A DNA stretch of 64,000 nt from Symsagittifera roscoffensis (GCF_963678635.1 NC_087062.1:66028647-66092646), one strand, 5' to 3'. Positions 1 to 10,105 are shown, counted from the stretch's first letter. Program-made: numbers and translations. The notes: generated from the sequence alone by a model not told the origin.

Positions 1-892
1 TAAAAGGAGGAGGAAAAACGCGTGACAGTCAGGTACCATAAAAATTTTTTTCGAAAGACAGCCCTTTTCGACTTTGCATTTTGTGTATTTTCATTTTTCT
101 CATTTTATTGTTTTTCCTTATCGACTTTCAGTGTTTTTGGAACAGGATTTGAAATTCTACGGAGAGTTTGTGCATTTGCAACCAAAAAAAGGTTTAAAAT
201 CAAGTGGTATTTCAACTTGCATTGGATTTAGGAAATTTTAGAAAAAAAATTCAGTAAAATTTTGGTATGAAAATTTGGTTTTGGGAAATTCTTCGCACGA
301 GCTCCGGAGGTGGTACTGGGACAGTGGATAAAGTGTCCAGACACTTGAGCTACAGTAGTGGAGAATTTTACAAGAGTTTTGGAGGCATCCTGGAATAGTT
401 ATCTAAGGGTCCCAGCACTTGAGTTGTGGGTCCCATTACTTGAGTCCTGGGATAGTGATCTAAGGGTCCCAACACTTGACCTAAGGGTCCCAACACTTGA
501 GCTAAGGGTCCCAACACTTGAGTCCTGGAATAGTGATCTAAGGGTCCCCAACACTTGAGTTAAGGTTCCCAGCACATGATTCCTGGAACAGTGATTTGAG
601 GGTCCCAACACGTCATCTAAGGGTCCCAGCACTTGAGCTAAGGGTCCCCATTTTTTGAGTCCTGGGCTGGTGATCTAAGGCTCCCAACACTTGATCTAAG
701 TGTCCCAACACTCGATCTAAGGGTCCCAACACTTGAGCTAAGGATCCCAAAACTTGATCTAAGGGTACCAACACTTGGTTTAAGGGTCCCAATACTTGAG
801 CTAAGGGTCCCAACAGTTGATCTAAGGGTCCCAAAATCCCTAAAGTCCTAGGACAAGGACTACGGTACCATTAGAAGATCAATAACTAGCTC
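1..892 (+). repeat. LTR-like region of element copy E1, 5' end cut by the window
   Basis: The sequence is closely related to three later blocks at 20741-21830, 30534-31880 and 34090-35366, which all follow a poly-G tract and precede gag. This is the position of a long terminal repeat or LTR plus leader. Only the downstream part is in the window. It contains one copy of the 'cgag(c/t)tccggaggtggtactggga' motif (two copies in the later blocks) and then a 21-bp minisatellite. The exact LTR ends cannot be fixed because no copy has two independent LTRs with target-site duplications. I place the right end before a TGG that could start the primer-binding site. Confidence 0.55.
401..835 (+). repeat. 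21-bp minisatellite inside LTR-like region 1
   Basis: This is a tandem array with the unit ctaagggtcccaacacttga plus one variable base, 21 bp long. Some units carry a 15-bp insertion (tcctgggatagtgat), which makes them 36 bp. Both lengths are multiples of three, so the array stays open in several frames on both strands and produces false heptad-repeat ORFs. The same array occurs in the other three LTR-like regions with different unit numbers. Confidence 0.9.
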
Positions 893-908
893 TGGCGGGA
901 ACGGAAAC
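893..908 (+). other. candidate tRNA primer-binding site, E1
   Basis: The motif TGGCGGGAACGGAAAC lies at the end of the LTR-like region and upstream of gag. A TGG start is expected for a site complementary to a tRNA 3'-CCA end. The same sequence is found at 21831-21846 in E2, is mutated in E3 (about 31880), and is deleted in E4. No tRNA was matched, and no canonical CA end of an LTR lies directly before it. Confidence 0.25.
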
Positions 909-972
909 AACATCGGGATTGTAGAACAATATTAGCCTGGAATTGTTTTAACACGTTTTTAAGAACTTAGGG

Positions 973-1585
973 ACCGAAAAGAGCGAAACCTTTGGTACGG
1001 TTTCCACGATAACAACAACATAAGCTAACCAGGGGAAGGAGCAAGCCATTGAGGAAACGACTGGTCACCAATACAGGCAACCGACAGAAGCAAGAGTAAC
1101 ACTAGTTGAGTTAGGGGAATTGATGTCAAAGTTGCACTAGATAGACAAAAAACTGAAGAGCAGCGAGGAGGACCGCCAGGATTTGCAGAATGAAATACGG
1201 CATAACAAGAAAGAGAATCGAGACAACTAATTCGTCTTAGCGAGGGCCACTCAAGAAAGGCTACAACAGATGGCGGACAAGGTTGAGACAACGGAGAAGG
1301 AGCGAGAGAAATATATCAAAAAAGGTATGGAAGAAATGAAGAAGCAGTATGAGACTGTAATTTATAAGTTGAAATCTAGAGACGAGAATGGACACAAGGA
1401 GCAGGGAACAAGCAGAAAGTTTTTGTGTAAAACAATCCAAGTTGGATGTACTCTTGAGGAACTCTATTTCTCAAGAGAAGGCGGTACCAGACAGAACAGA
1501 GAGGCAATCTGGAACAAGAAAGAGTTTTGTGGAACCTCAAAGCTAGAAACAATAATCAACACCATAACCTCAAATCAAAATTAAC
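973..1585 (+). pseudogene. gag: gag N-terminal/coiled-coil part, E1
   Basis: This is the start of the gag-like frame of copy E1. The readable part is charged and rich in Glu, Lys, Gln and Arg, with a long predicted coiled coil around 'MADKVETTEKEREK' and 'MEEMKKQYETVIYKL' (from 1270). Stops interrupt it near 1020, 1138 and 1229, and a frameshift follows near 1370. Copies E3 and E4 show the same region with fewer lesions. About 380 bp of leader and the gag start found in E2 and E3 are deleted here: 'aacttaggg' runs straight into 'accgaaaag'. The role is inferred from position before the zinc knuckles. No enzyme motif is present. Confidence 0.6.
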
Positions 1586-1624
1586 AAGGCGTAAGGGGTA
1601 AGCAAAACGGCTACAAAAGCAGGA

Positions 1625-2229
1625 ATGTTGAACTCAACGAGAATAACAAAGGATATGGGCGTCCACACGAGCGTAACACCTGATGCCATGACATTGGCAA
1701 GTGATTGGGGAATAATGAGTAGGACACTTGAAGCATTCGCTACAAAAACACAGAGTCGAGCGATAGAGGGTGAGGTAAAAGGAGAAAGACCTTCAAGAAA
1801 CCAAAAGAATTCAAAGACCACTCAGACGGTTGCATAGATGCCTGGGTTAAGATAATGAGACTACATCTTGAGCAGGACACCCTGAACGATGAAAGACAGG
1901 CCTGCACAGCAATACTAACCAACCTGGAGGGCACGGCACAGTAGTGTGTGGTAGCCAAAAAAGAAGAGGAACGTGACACTGCAAACAAAATTTTTGTTAT
2001 TCTGCTGAATTGCTTTGGATCCGGAATGAAAGGACATCAAGCCTCGATGAGATTTGAGAAAAGGAGACAGAGATACGATGAATCAATTGACCGTTTTCTA
2101 GATGATCTTGAGTGCTTGAGAACGAGAAGTGATCAAGAGGATTCGACTAACAAGAGAAACTTAAGCATTGCCTCAAAGTTTATTGATGGGGTGAAGAGTG
2201 ACGACTTGGGCAAGGCAACAGCTCCGTAA
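1625..2229 (+). pseudogene. gag: gag capsid-like part, first tandem copy (E1a)
   Basis: The segment encodes a helical, charged stretch containing 'FKDHSDGCIDAWVKIMRLHL', 'IFVILLNCFGSGMKGHQASM' and 'RYDESIDRFLDDLECLR'. It resembles the retrotransposon-gag capsid region: a tryptophan-containing 'W...M...L' start and a 'F..RFL' type second half. It lies just before the zinc knuckles, as capsid does. A frameshift near 1800 and a stop near 1943 (before 'CVVAKKEEE') break it. It is duplicated at 2916-3365. Capsid identity is inferred from order and pattern. Confidence 0.6.
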
Positions 2230-2351
2230 GAGATGAGAAGTCTAGAGAGTACATGTTGATGAAACCGAAGAAATACTCATTTTCAGACAACATGAACCTG
2301 TAAGGGGAAACCAACAACAAAGTTTGTCATGGTACAAGCCATGAGATGACA

Positions 2352-2873
2352 TGGACAAACGAAGGTCATGTGCGAATTTTGGCTCGGTAGATCACCATGT
2401 AGCGGATTGTACCGCTTACAAAAAAAGGTATGAAAAGCTTGGGATATACACCTGATGAAGAGGACATGAGTCAGATGGAAGAACAAAACTTTTACAGTGG
2501 TTTGATTATTAAAATAGGCGCCAGGTGCTTTTTCTGCAATCAGGACGGCCACTTCAGGATGGACTGTCCCCTGTTTCGGGAGACATTGAAGAATCAGAAT
2601 CACCCAAAACACAAATTAGCAGCTGCTGCCCTGCAGAATAACAAGAACAGACAAGCTGGAAAAAAATTGCAGAAAAAAGAGGTGACAAGTGGCGAATTAG
2701 CGACCAAGACAGTAAAAGCCGCGACCAAAGAAAGAGAAGAGAGAGAGGTGATGATATGGGAGTCTCTCAAAATTGGGGAATGCAAAAACGCTACAGAAGA
2801 AAAAGTGTCATTTAAGGAAGAATTGGAAGAACTCGGACTAGATCAAGAGTCGGTGGAGAGGTTGCCACAATAG
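2352..2873 (+). pseudogene. gag: nucleocapsid zinc-knuckle region, E1a
   Basis: There are two CCHC zinc knuckles about 50 residues apart. In this unit the first reads CANFGSVDHHVADC, so its second Cys is Phe. A one-base change (aaaaaaggt against aaacaaggt) then shifts the frame near 2425. The second knuckle, CFFCNQDGHFRMDC (about 2525-2567), has all four ligands. The tail is rich in Lys, Arg and Gln. In retroelements this region binds RNA during packaging. The frame ends at TAG 2871. Confidence 0.75.
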
Positions 2874-2915
2874 AATGAAGGTGGGGAAGAAAAAGACGAT
2901 AGAGGATGAGGTAAA

Positions 2916-3365
2916 ATGAGAAAGACCTTCAAAAAACCAAAAAAATTCAAAGACCACTCAGATGGTTGCATAGATGCCTGGGTTGAGATAATGAGACTAC
3001 ATCTTGAGCAGGACACCCTGAGCGATGAAAGACAGGCCTGCACAGCAAAACTAACCAACCTGGAGGGCACGGCACAGAAGTGTGTGGTAGCCAAAAAAGA
3101 AGAGGAACGTGACACTGCAGACAAGATTTTTGTTATTCTGCTGAATTGCTTTGGATCCGGAATGAAGGACCATCAAGCCTCGATGAGATTTGAGAAAAGG
3201 AGACATAGATACGATGAATCAATTGACCAATTTCTAGATGATCTTGAGTGCTTGAGAACGAGAAGTGATCAAGAGGATTCGACTAACAGGAGAAACTTAA
3301 GCATTGCCTCAAAGTTTATTGATGGGGTGAAGACTGACGACTTAGGCAAGGCACCAGCCCCGTAA
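2916..3365 (+). pseudogene. gag: gag capsid-like part, second tandem copy (E1b)
   Basis: This is the longest uninterrupted capsid-like stretch of E1, 149 codons. Compared with E1a the internal stop is absent and the frame runs from 'MRKTFKKPKKFKDH' to 'DDLGKAPAP', where a TAA closes it. The zinc-knuckle segment begins about 115 bp further on in a separate frame, so at least one frameshift separates them. The start codon lies in capsid sequence and is probably not a natural start. Confidence 0.65.
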
Positions 3366-3479
3366 GAGATGAGAAGTCAAGAGAGTACTTGTTGATGAAA
3401 CCGAAGAAATACTCTTTATCAGACAACAGAAACCTGTAAGGGGAAACCAACAACAAAGGTCGTCAAGCCAAGAGATGAC

Positions 3480-3941
3480 ATGGACAAACGAAGGTCATGT
3501 GCGAATTGTGGCTTGGTAGATCACCATGTAGCGGATTGTACCGCTTACAAACAAGGTATGAAAAGCTTGGGATATACACCTGATGAAGAGGACATGAGTC
3601 AGATGGAAGAACACAACTTTTACAGTGGCTTGATTATTAAAATAGGCGCCAGGTACTTTTTCTGCAATCAGGATGGCCACTTCAGGTTACTCTGTCCCCT
3701 GTTTCGGGAAGCATTGAAGAATCAGAATCACCCAAAACACAAATTAACAGCTGCTGCCCTGCAGAATAACAGGAACAGACAAGCTGGGAAAGAATTGCAG
3801 AAAAAAGAGGTGACGAGTGGCGAATTAGCGACCAAAACAGTAAAAGCCGTGACCAAAGAAAGAGAAGAGAGAGGTGATGATATGGGAGTCTCTCAAAAAT
3901 GGGGAATGCAAAAACGCTACGGAAGAAAAAGTGTCATTTAA
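3480..3941 (+). pseudogene. gag: nucleocapsid zinc-knuckle region, E1b
   Basis: The segment is 153 codons long. The first knuckle, CANCGLVDHHVADC, is a complete C-x2-C-x4-H-x4-C. The second, YFFCNQDGHFRLLC, has lost its first Cys to Tyr. The downstream part is basic. Its end ('QNWG/QKWGMQKRYGRK') runs into the displaced linker fragment at about 3915, where a frame change occurs. With E1a this makes a complementary pair: each unit keeps a different knuckle intact. Confidence 0.75.
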
Positions 3942-4283
3942 GGAAGAATTTGAAGATCTCGGACTAGATCAAGAGTCCGGGGAGTGGTTGCCACAATAGA
4001 AGGAAGGTGGGGAAGAAAAAATGTCCCTGTAATCAGAAGATTGGGACAAAGATTCAATGGAAAGTGACGGTGAGCGAGACATCCTCTGCACAATTTTAGC
4101 TGAAGAAAAAAGAAGGCATCAGGACAGGGAATTACACACTGATACCTCGTCCTAGACATACAACCTTGAGCATCACGATGTGAACGGAGGAGATGAGCTA
4201 GAGTTGATAGCAATGTCAAGAAAACCTTTCAGGGAACTATCATGCAGTTCAAACATCAGGACGAATCTGGAGCCGGATGTTTG
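3915..4283 (+). pseudogene. displaced RNase H-integrase linker fragment, E1
   Basis: The block starts at 'cgctacgg' and matches the sequence after RNase H at 5723-6070 and in the other copies (readable pieces 'VSFKEE', 'NLEHHDVNGGDELELIAMSR', 'FRELSCSSNIR'). It belongs between RNase H and integrase but here follows the zinc knuckles and replaces protease and the first half of RT. The same displaced block sits at 24004-24375 (E2) and 37494-37860 (E4). It is broken by several stops. Confidence 0.7.
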
Positions 4284-5250
4284 AATCTGGAGCTGGCTAT
4301 GCTTGAGAGCTGGGATTGATCCAATAGAAAAGGATGCCCTTTGGCCTTTGTAACGCGACAGCCACCTTTCAGCGACTGATCGCACAGGCTTTAACAAGTG
4401 CGACGAAGAAATATGGCAGTTTGGTGATGTGTTACGTGGATGACGTGGTGATTGCAACACCTACCATGGACGACCACCTCGAGCAACTGAACGATGTATT
4501 CGCATGCATGAAAACGACAGGATTAAAATGCAAGCCCCCGAAAATCCAGATTCTGAAGGACTCGATGAATTTCCGGGGGAGGATGATAGATTAACGTGGC
4601 ATACGACCAGACCTAGATGCGGTGGAAGCGGTGTTGACTTGTAAGTCGCCAAAAAATGAACATCAGCTGATGAGCTTTATTGGTTTCGCCGACTACTACA
4701 GATAGTTCATCAAGGGTTATGCGGACCGGACAAAAAATATCTGATGCAAAAGCTCATGAGACAAGAAGTTAACGTGAAACAACGCGGCGGAAGAATCATT
4801 TCAAACGATAAAAAGAGAATTATGTGAAGCTCCTCTGCTAGGCATGCCTACAGAAAGGGAATGTACGTACTGGGCACTGATGCATCGGTGGTCGCGATCT
4901 CTGGCATACTCCTTCCAGGAGTGGAACGGGAAGACTGTCTTGAGACAAATAGCCTATAGAATCAAAGTCCTGAGCGACACCGAAATGTAGTACGGGGCTT
5001 CCAAAGCGGATATTTGCGGTTGTCACCTTTGTGGAGAAGTACAGGGCGTATCTAGGCAGCGAATCTTTCAAACTACGGGTCGACAATAGGGCACTCAGCT
5101 GGCTGAAAACGTACTCGATGGATCAGAGCTTGATCGGGAGATGGATAGATGGCTAGAGGGTTATAATGTGATAAATCAACAAAGGACGAGAAACAAACAC
5201 CAAAATCCTGACATCTTGAGCAAGAAAATGGGTTTCTACGAGTGACAGGA
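4284..5250 (+). pseudogene. pol: truncated reverse transcriptase + RNase H, E1
   Basis: The frame starts inside RT, just before motif B (PFGLCNATATFQRL), followed by the catalytic YVDD box (about 4434-4445) and the downstream 'GLKCKP...ILKDS' region. RT fingers, motif A and protease are absent. An in-frame TGA stands at 4307-4309, before 'ELG(L/I)', and a TAA follows 'GRMID' at 4593. RNase H is recognised by 'GTDASVVAISGIL' (about 4870) and 'NKHQN.DILSKK' (about 5190-5230), with stops and frameshifts between. This is a Ty3/gypsy-type arrangement. It cannot be functional. Confidence 0.8.
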
Positions 5251-5722
5251 GCAGCGGGAGGATGACAGGCCCGAGATAAAAGATGGCTTCTCATTTATGG
5301 ATACGGAAACGTACGATAGCCTACCGCATACGAGATGGCTCGACAAGTCAAGCAAACCAAAAGAAGACCACCCCGAATTACCTACTGAACATCAGGAAAC
5401 GATCATTCTGAAGAGAAAATCCGGATTGCCAGTAGAAATCATGCTCAAGTCAAAGATAGTGAGAGAGACGCTGAAGGCAAAAAGTTGCGACCTCGACAAA
5501 GTGGTAAAACAGGGAAGTCGACGGTAGGGCAGGAGTTGATGAGATTGCTTGTGAAACTAGCCGATGACAAATCCTTCGTTTCGACCAGAGGAATTGATCA
5601 CCATAATGAGAAGGGGAGAAGTCTCACGTGATGAAAACTTAATGAAAGCCGGGAACCTTAGAACAAAGAGGTGGTACGAGCACTAGTCTAGAACATCCCG
5701 GAATGTAAAGTCGAGCAAAAAA
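5251..5722 (+). pseudogene. pol: RNase H-integrase linker, E1 first unit
   Basis: This is a hydrophilic connector after RNase H with readable segments 'MDTETYDSLPHTRWLDKS', 'VEIMLKSKIVRETLKAK' and 'ELMRLLVKLADDKS'. A frameshift near 5510-5530 separates the second and third segments. No catalytic motif is visible. The intact form in E2 is 184 codons. The family is recognised only by its constant place in all copies. Confidence 0.6.
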
Positions 5723-6333
5723 CGCTACGGAAGAAAAAAGTGTCGTTTAAGGAAGAAGTTGAAGATCTCTGACTAGATCAAGAGTCCGTTGATTGGTTGC
5801 AACAATAGAAGGAAGGTGGGGAAAAAATGTCCGGGTAATCAGAAGATTGGGACAAAGATTCAGTGGAAAGTGACGGTGAGCGAGACAGCCTCTGCACGAT
5901 TTTAGTTGAAGAAAAAAGAAGGCATCAGGATAGGTTATTACTCACTGATCCCTCGTCCGGGACATACAACCTTGAGCATCACGATGTGGACGGAGGAGAT
6001 GAGCTAGAGTTGATAGCGATGTCAAGAAAAGCTTTCAGGGAACTATCATGCAATTCAAACATCAGGAGGAATCTGGAGCCGGAAGCTGATAAGGAGGTCT
6101 TGAGAGGGATAGTAATCGTCAAGCTTAAATACGATATCCCCAATCCGGGAGAACTGAACGGACAAATGATGGCACTAAAAGAGCACGTCAAGGCAAGGTA
6201 CAGGCTATCGGACCCGATACGAGCACAGAAAAACGACAAAATGACAAGCAACCTCCCCACATGGATACGAACGGTAGTGAAGGAAAAAGGAGACCTGCAG
6301 GCGGATAGCTACAAGATCTTGAGCCAGTTCTAA
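5723..6333 (+). pseudogene. pol: integrase N-terminal extension, E1 first unit
   Basis: After the frame-broken 'VSFKEE' region, 156 codons are open from 5863: an acidic start ('SDGERDSLCTILVEEKRRHQ'), then 'FRELSCNSNIRRNLEPEADK', and a helical segment 'ALKEHVKARYRLSDPIRAQK' up to 'YKILSQF'. In E2 the same frame continues into the integrase zinc finger. Here a 120-bp deletion puts a stop directly after 'LSQF'. This is the upstream part of the integrase polypeptide and has no catalytic residues. Confidence 0.65.
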
Positions 6334-7225
6334 TGCGCATAATCAGATGGGACATCAAGGGATATATAAAGCGCAGCAAAGATTTGACGGGCCAGGGATG
6401 AGGAAGGCTAGTGAGATATGGGTGAACGCTTGTTTCTCGTGTTTGCAAGTGAAAGACTCAAGAAAAATGAAGTTCCCTCTCAAATCCGTGGAAAGCTCAG
6501 AATTCAACGAGGTTGTGCAGAGAAATCACCAAAAGATCTGCATGACAGTTTCGGGGTAAAACCAGATACTGATAATCACAGGTCACTTCACGAAACTGGC
6601 GGAAGCAGTACCATGTCATACAGCCTCGGCCGGGGAAACTTGGGGCCCCCTGATAACGCACTGGATATCGCGGTTTGATTGTCCGATGACCTTCCAATCA
6701 GATAACGGGAAAGCTTTCGTTGGAGATCTGACAAAAGAACTCATGAGAAGATCCCACATTGCTCAAGCACACTCGACGACCTACCATTCCACAGACGAAT
6801 GGACTAGTAGAGAGGCAAAACAAGACGCCAGTTAATATGCTCAGGGCGTATTGCTCGAGTTTTATGACGGACTGGGACAAATAATTGCCGCAAGTGGTGG
6901 GAGCGTACAAAAGCACGCAACACTCAACATCGGGGATCAGTCCTTTCATGATGCTAATAGGCAGGGAAAGAGCAATGCCCTTGACGTTCTTCTATCCAGA
7001 ATTTGAAGGGCAGAAGACATTACCTCAAACATGCGTGAAGAAGCAGTCAAAAGACAACAGGAGTTGAACGAACTATTCAGAGGGAATACAAGCACATATG
7101 AGACAGAGGATGAAGTATGATGAGAAAGTACTTCAATTGAAGTCATATGCTATGGGACAGTATGTCTTAATGTTCCAGAATGTCATGTCTCCAAAAGCAA
7201 CGAAAAAGCTGCTAAATTGACAAAA
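6334..7225 (+). pseudogene. pol: integrase zinc finger and core, E1 first unit
   Basis: The HHCC finger (H of 'HNQMGH', Cys pair 'ACFSC') and the core region are recognisable but spread over several frames. The second catalytic Asp lies in 'FQSDNGKAF' (about 6700). The glutamate motif follows in another frame, because a one-base frameshift near 6786 is shared by all copies. A TAA is present near 6834. The first unit lacks 'aacattacacc'-type bases present in the second. It ends in a deletion that removes the integrase C-terminus. Confidence 0.65.
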
Positions 7226-7275
7226 TACAGCCAGAAGAGCTAGGTGCAGAGATGGTGAACATGGGTGACCTATTG

Positions 7276-8215
7276 TCAGAAACGATCATTCTGAAGAGAA
7301 AATCCGGTTTGCCAGTAGAAATCATGCTCAAGTCAAAGATAGTGAGAGAGACGCTGAAGGCAAAAAGTTGCGACCTCGACAAAGTGGTAAAACAGGGAAG
7401 GCGACGGTAGGGCAGGAGTTGATGAGATTGCTTGTGAAACTAGCCGATGACAAGTCCTTCGTTTCGACCAGAGGAATTGATCACCATAATGAGAAGGGGA
7501 GAAGCCCACGTGATGAAAACTTAATGAAAGCCGGGAACCTTAGAACAAAGAGGTGGTACGAGCACTAGTCTAGAACATCCCGGAATGTATAGTCGAGCAA
7601 AAAACGCTACGGAAGAAAAAAGTCTCGTTTAAGGAAGAAGTTGAAGATCTCTGACTAGATCAAGAGTCCGTTGATTGGTTGCAACAATAGAAGGAAGGTG
7701 GGGAAAAAATGTCCGGGTAATCAGAAGATTGGGACAAAGATTCAGTGGAAAGTGACGGTGAGCGAGACAGCCTCTGCACGATTTTAGTTGAAGAAAAAAG
7801 AAGGCATCAGGATAGGTTATTACTCACTGATCCCTCGTCCGGGACATACAACCTTGAGCATCACGATGTGGACGGAGGAGATGAGCTAGAGTTGATAGCG
7901 ATGTCAAGAAAAGCTTTCAGGGAACTATCATGCAATTCAAACATCAGGAGGAATCTGGAGCCGGAAGCTGATAAGGAGGTCTTGAGAGGGATAGTAATCG
8001 TCAAGCTTAAATACGATATCCCCAATCCGGGAGAACTGAACGGACAAATGATGGCACTAAAAGAGCACGTCAAGGCAAGGTACAGGCTATCGGACCCGAT
8101 ACGAGCACAGAAAAACGACAAAATGACAAGCAACCTCCCCATATGGATACGAACGGTAGTGAAGGAAAAAGGAGACCTGCAGGCGGATAGCTACAAGATC
8201 TTGAGCCAGTTCTAA
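7276..8215 (+). pseudogene. pol: linker and integrase N-terminal extension, E1 second unit
   Basis: This is a near-identical repeat of 5392-6333. The linker is readable as 'ELMRLLVKLADDKSF' and the integrase extension as 156 open codons at 7745-8215, differing from the first unit at one residue (Ile for Thr near codon 133). It ends at the same deletion-made stop. Confidence 0.65.
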
Positions 8216-9130
8216 TGCGCATAATCAGATGGGACATCAAGGGATATATAAAGCGCAGCAAAGAACATTACACCGATTTGACGGGCCAGGGATGAGGAAG
8301 GCTAGTGAGATATGGGTGAACGCTTGTTTCTCGTGTTTGCAAGTGAAAGACTCAAGAAAAATGAAGTTCCCTCTCAAATCCGTGGAAAGCTCAGAATTCA
8401 ACGAGGTTGTGCAGAGAAATCACCAAAAAATCTGCATGACAGTTTCGGGTTAAACCAGATACTGATAATCACAGATCACTTCACGAAACTGGCGGAAGCA
8501 GTACCATGTCATACAGCCTCGGCCGAGGAATTTTGGGGCCACCTGATAACGCACTGAATATCGCGGTTTGGTTGTCCGATGACCTTCCAATCAGATAACG
8601 GGAAAGCCTTCGTTGGAGATCTGACAAAAGAGCTCATGAGAAGATCCCACAATGCTCAAGCACACTCGACGACCTACCATTCCACAGACGAATGGACTAG
8701 TAGAGAGGCAAAACAGGACGCCAGTAAATATGCTCAGGGCGTATTGCTCGAGTTTTATGACGGACTGGGACAAATAATTGCCGCAAGTGGTGGGAGCGTA
8801 CAAAAGCACGAAACACTCAACAACGGGGATCAGTCCTTTCATGATGCTAATAGGCAGGGAAAGAGCAATGCCCTTGACGTTCTTCTATCCAGAATTTGAA
8901 GGGCAGAAGACATAACCTCAAACATGAGTGAAGAAGCAGTCAAAAGACAACAGGAGTTGAACGAACTATTCAGAGGGAATACAAGCACAGATGAGACAGA
9001 GGATGAAGTATGATGAGAAAATACTTCAATTGAAGTCATATGCTATGGGACAGTATGTCTTAATGTTCCAGAATGTCATGTCTCCAAAAGCAATGAAAAA
9101 GCTGCTAAATTGACAAAACACAGCCAAAAG
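8216..9130 (+). pseudogene. pol: integrase zinc finger and core, E1 second unit
   Basis: The HHCC finger is readable from 8229. The first catalytic Asp is visible in 'ITDHFTKLAEA' (8463-8500) and the second in 'FQSDNGKAF' (8590). The frame then runs 106 codons to 8899 in a shifted phase. The E-motif, the GPY/F-like C-terminal segment and the join to the post-integrase ORF are damaged by the same frameshift as in the first unit and by a deletion near 9105 ('gctgctaaattgac'). Confidence 0.65.
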
Positions 9131-9144
9131 AGCTAGGTGCAGAG

Positions 9145-9759
9145 ATGGTGAACATGGGCGACCTAATGGCAGATGAGGAGTGGCAGATCATCAGCGACGG
9201 TGCGCATTCGTGGCAGGAGGACCACACCTTATCAGAAAAAGAAGTTGATCTAGAAAGAAGCGAGATAGAAAGAAGAGAGAATACAAACTTGAGGATACTA
9301 GAGTGGATGCATGATCTGCAGACTGATGAGAAAGAAACGCAAAGCGTCCAACAAGTCGACATAATAGCCGGGAAGCATGTAAAAGGAAGAAACTCCTTGT
9401 TTGGTTGGACGGCGACAGACCGACCATTAGACGTACCACCTGACAATTTGAGCCCAGTACCCTCGACGGGGACGTCGATAACTATTTTTGTCCGGGGAGT
9501 GGGGGTAGGTTTCACCCACACCAAAATTTTAATCATAAAGAAACTCAGGGAAATGAGAGAAGTTAACGGACTGAAGCTGAATCACGAAGAAGTCGAGCCT
9601 ACTGTTGGAAGAAATTTCAAGGCCAAGTTCGAGATATCAAACGAGTATTTTGAAAAAATCCTACTCACGGACAGTGACTTCATTCTGTCAGATAGGACCA
9701 GCGCAATCTGCATAACAGAGGATACGAGTTTCAATACCAGATTGGAAGCCGATTTTTAG
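9145..9759 (+). pseudogene. post-integrase ORF A, E1
   Basis: There are 204 codons from 'MVNMGDLMADEEWQIISDG'. The first third is acidic and coiled-coil-like ('LERSEIERRENTNLRILEWM'). The middle holds a Gly/Val/Phe-rich strand region ('SITIFVRGVGVGFTHTK') and then 'FEISNEYFEKILLTDSDFIL'. I recognise no domain. It ends at TAG 9757-9759, where E4 has AAG and continues about 40 codons, so E1 (and E2) carry a nonsense mutation. It is the direct continuation of pol in position. Confidence 0.5.
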
Positions 9760-9862
9760 AGAGAAAGTACCAGAATGTGGAGTTTCTGTTCAGGCAGAGG
9801 CCAGAATTGGGAGGTCTGGCGGCACTTCCTCCTTCAGTTTCACAGGTTCCTGGCAAAAACTT

Positions 9863-10105
9863 ATGCTTTTGGTGACAAGATTCAGTGAGAGGAAGGTGAT
9901 AGATCCCGAGCACGTGATGCTGGCATTGACACGATTGAGGAACTTCCTTGCGAAAAGAGGGATAAAAGATGTTTCAATACCAGTCTACGATCCAAACAGG
10001 GGCAAATTGAACCCTAGGGAACTATGCGCCAACCTGCACCTGGTCTTCGCAGAAACAAAGATAATGGTACATCTACACAAGAAGTACTACTCGAGCATCG
10101 CCTGA
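9863..10105 (+). pseudogene. post-integrase ORF B, E1
   Basis: These 80 codons lie in a different frame and overlap the end of ORF A as it stands in E4. Visible motifs are 'RVIDPEHVMLALTRLR'-type helix text, 'DVSIPVYDPNRGKLN' and 'IMVHLHKKYYSSIA', closed by TGA. The same ORF is kept at 28568-28810 and 47018-47260. It is either a -1/+1 continuation of ORF A or the remains of one longer frame. The function is unknown. Confidence 0.4.

Larger units (their letters stand above)
1761..4022 (+). repeat. 1.14-kb tandem duplication of gag (capsid + nucleocapsid)
   Basis: The sequence from 'cgatagagg(g/a)tgaggtaaaa' at 1761 repeats at 2897, a period of 1136 bp. The unit covers the capsid-like segment, the zinc knuckles and the first bases of the following linker piece. 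The junction at 2896/2897 joins linker sequence ('ggtggggaagaaaaa') directly to capsid sequence. Other copies of the element have only one unit. The two halves differ at scattered bases, so the duplication is not brand new. Confidence 0.85.
5392..9168 (+). repeat. 1.88-kb tandem duplication of linker + integrase (E1)
   Basis: The sequence from 'tcag(g/a)aacgatcattctg' at 5392 repeats from 7276. The first unit ends at 7275, where post-integrase sequence ('gggtgaccta') is fused back to linker sequence through a tcag shared by both sides. Markers give a period of 1882-1893 bp ('cgctacgg' at 5723 and 7605). Both units share a 120-bp deletion before the integrase zinc finger, so that deletion preceded the duplication. 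The second unit has 9 extra bases near 8265. Confidence 0.88.

Noticed and set aside
399-834. Open frames of 60-96 codons on both strands with repeats like LRVPTLE or VGTLRSS (also at 21479-21751, 31257-31821, 34813-35331)
   Set aside because: They are produced by the 21/36-bp minisatellite, whose period is a multiple of three. They exist on both strands with no other support.
401-835. Possible CRISPR-like array
   Set aside because: Units are contiguous 21-bp tandem repeats without unique spacers, inside a eukaryotic LTR-like region.
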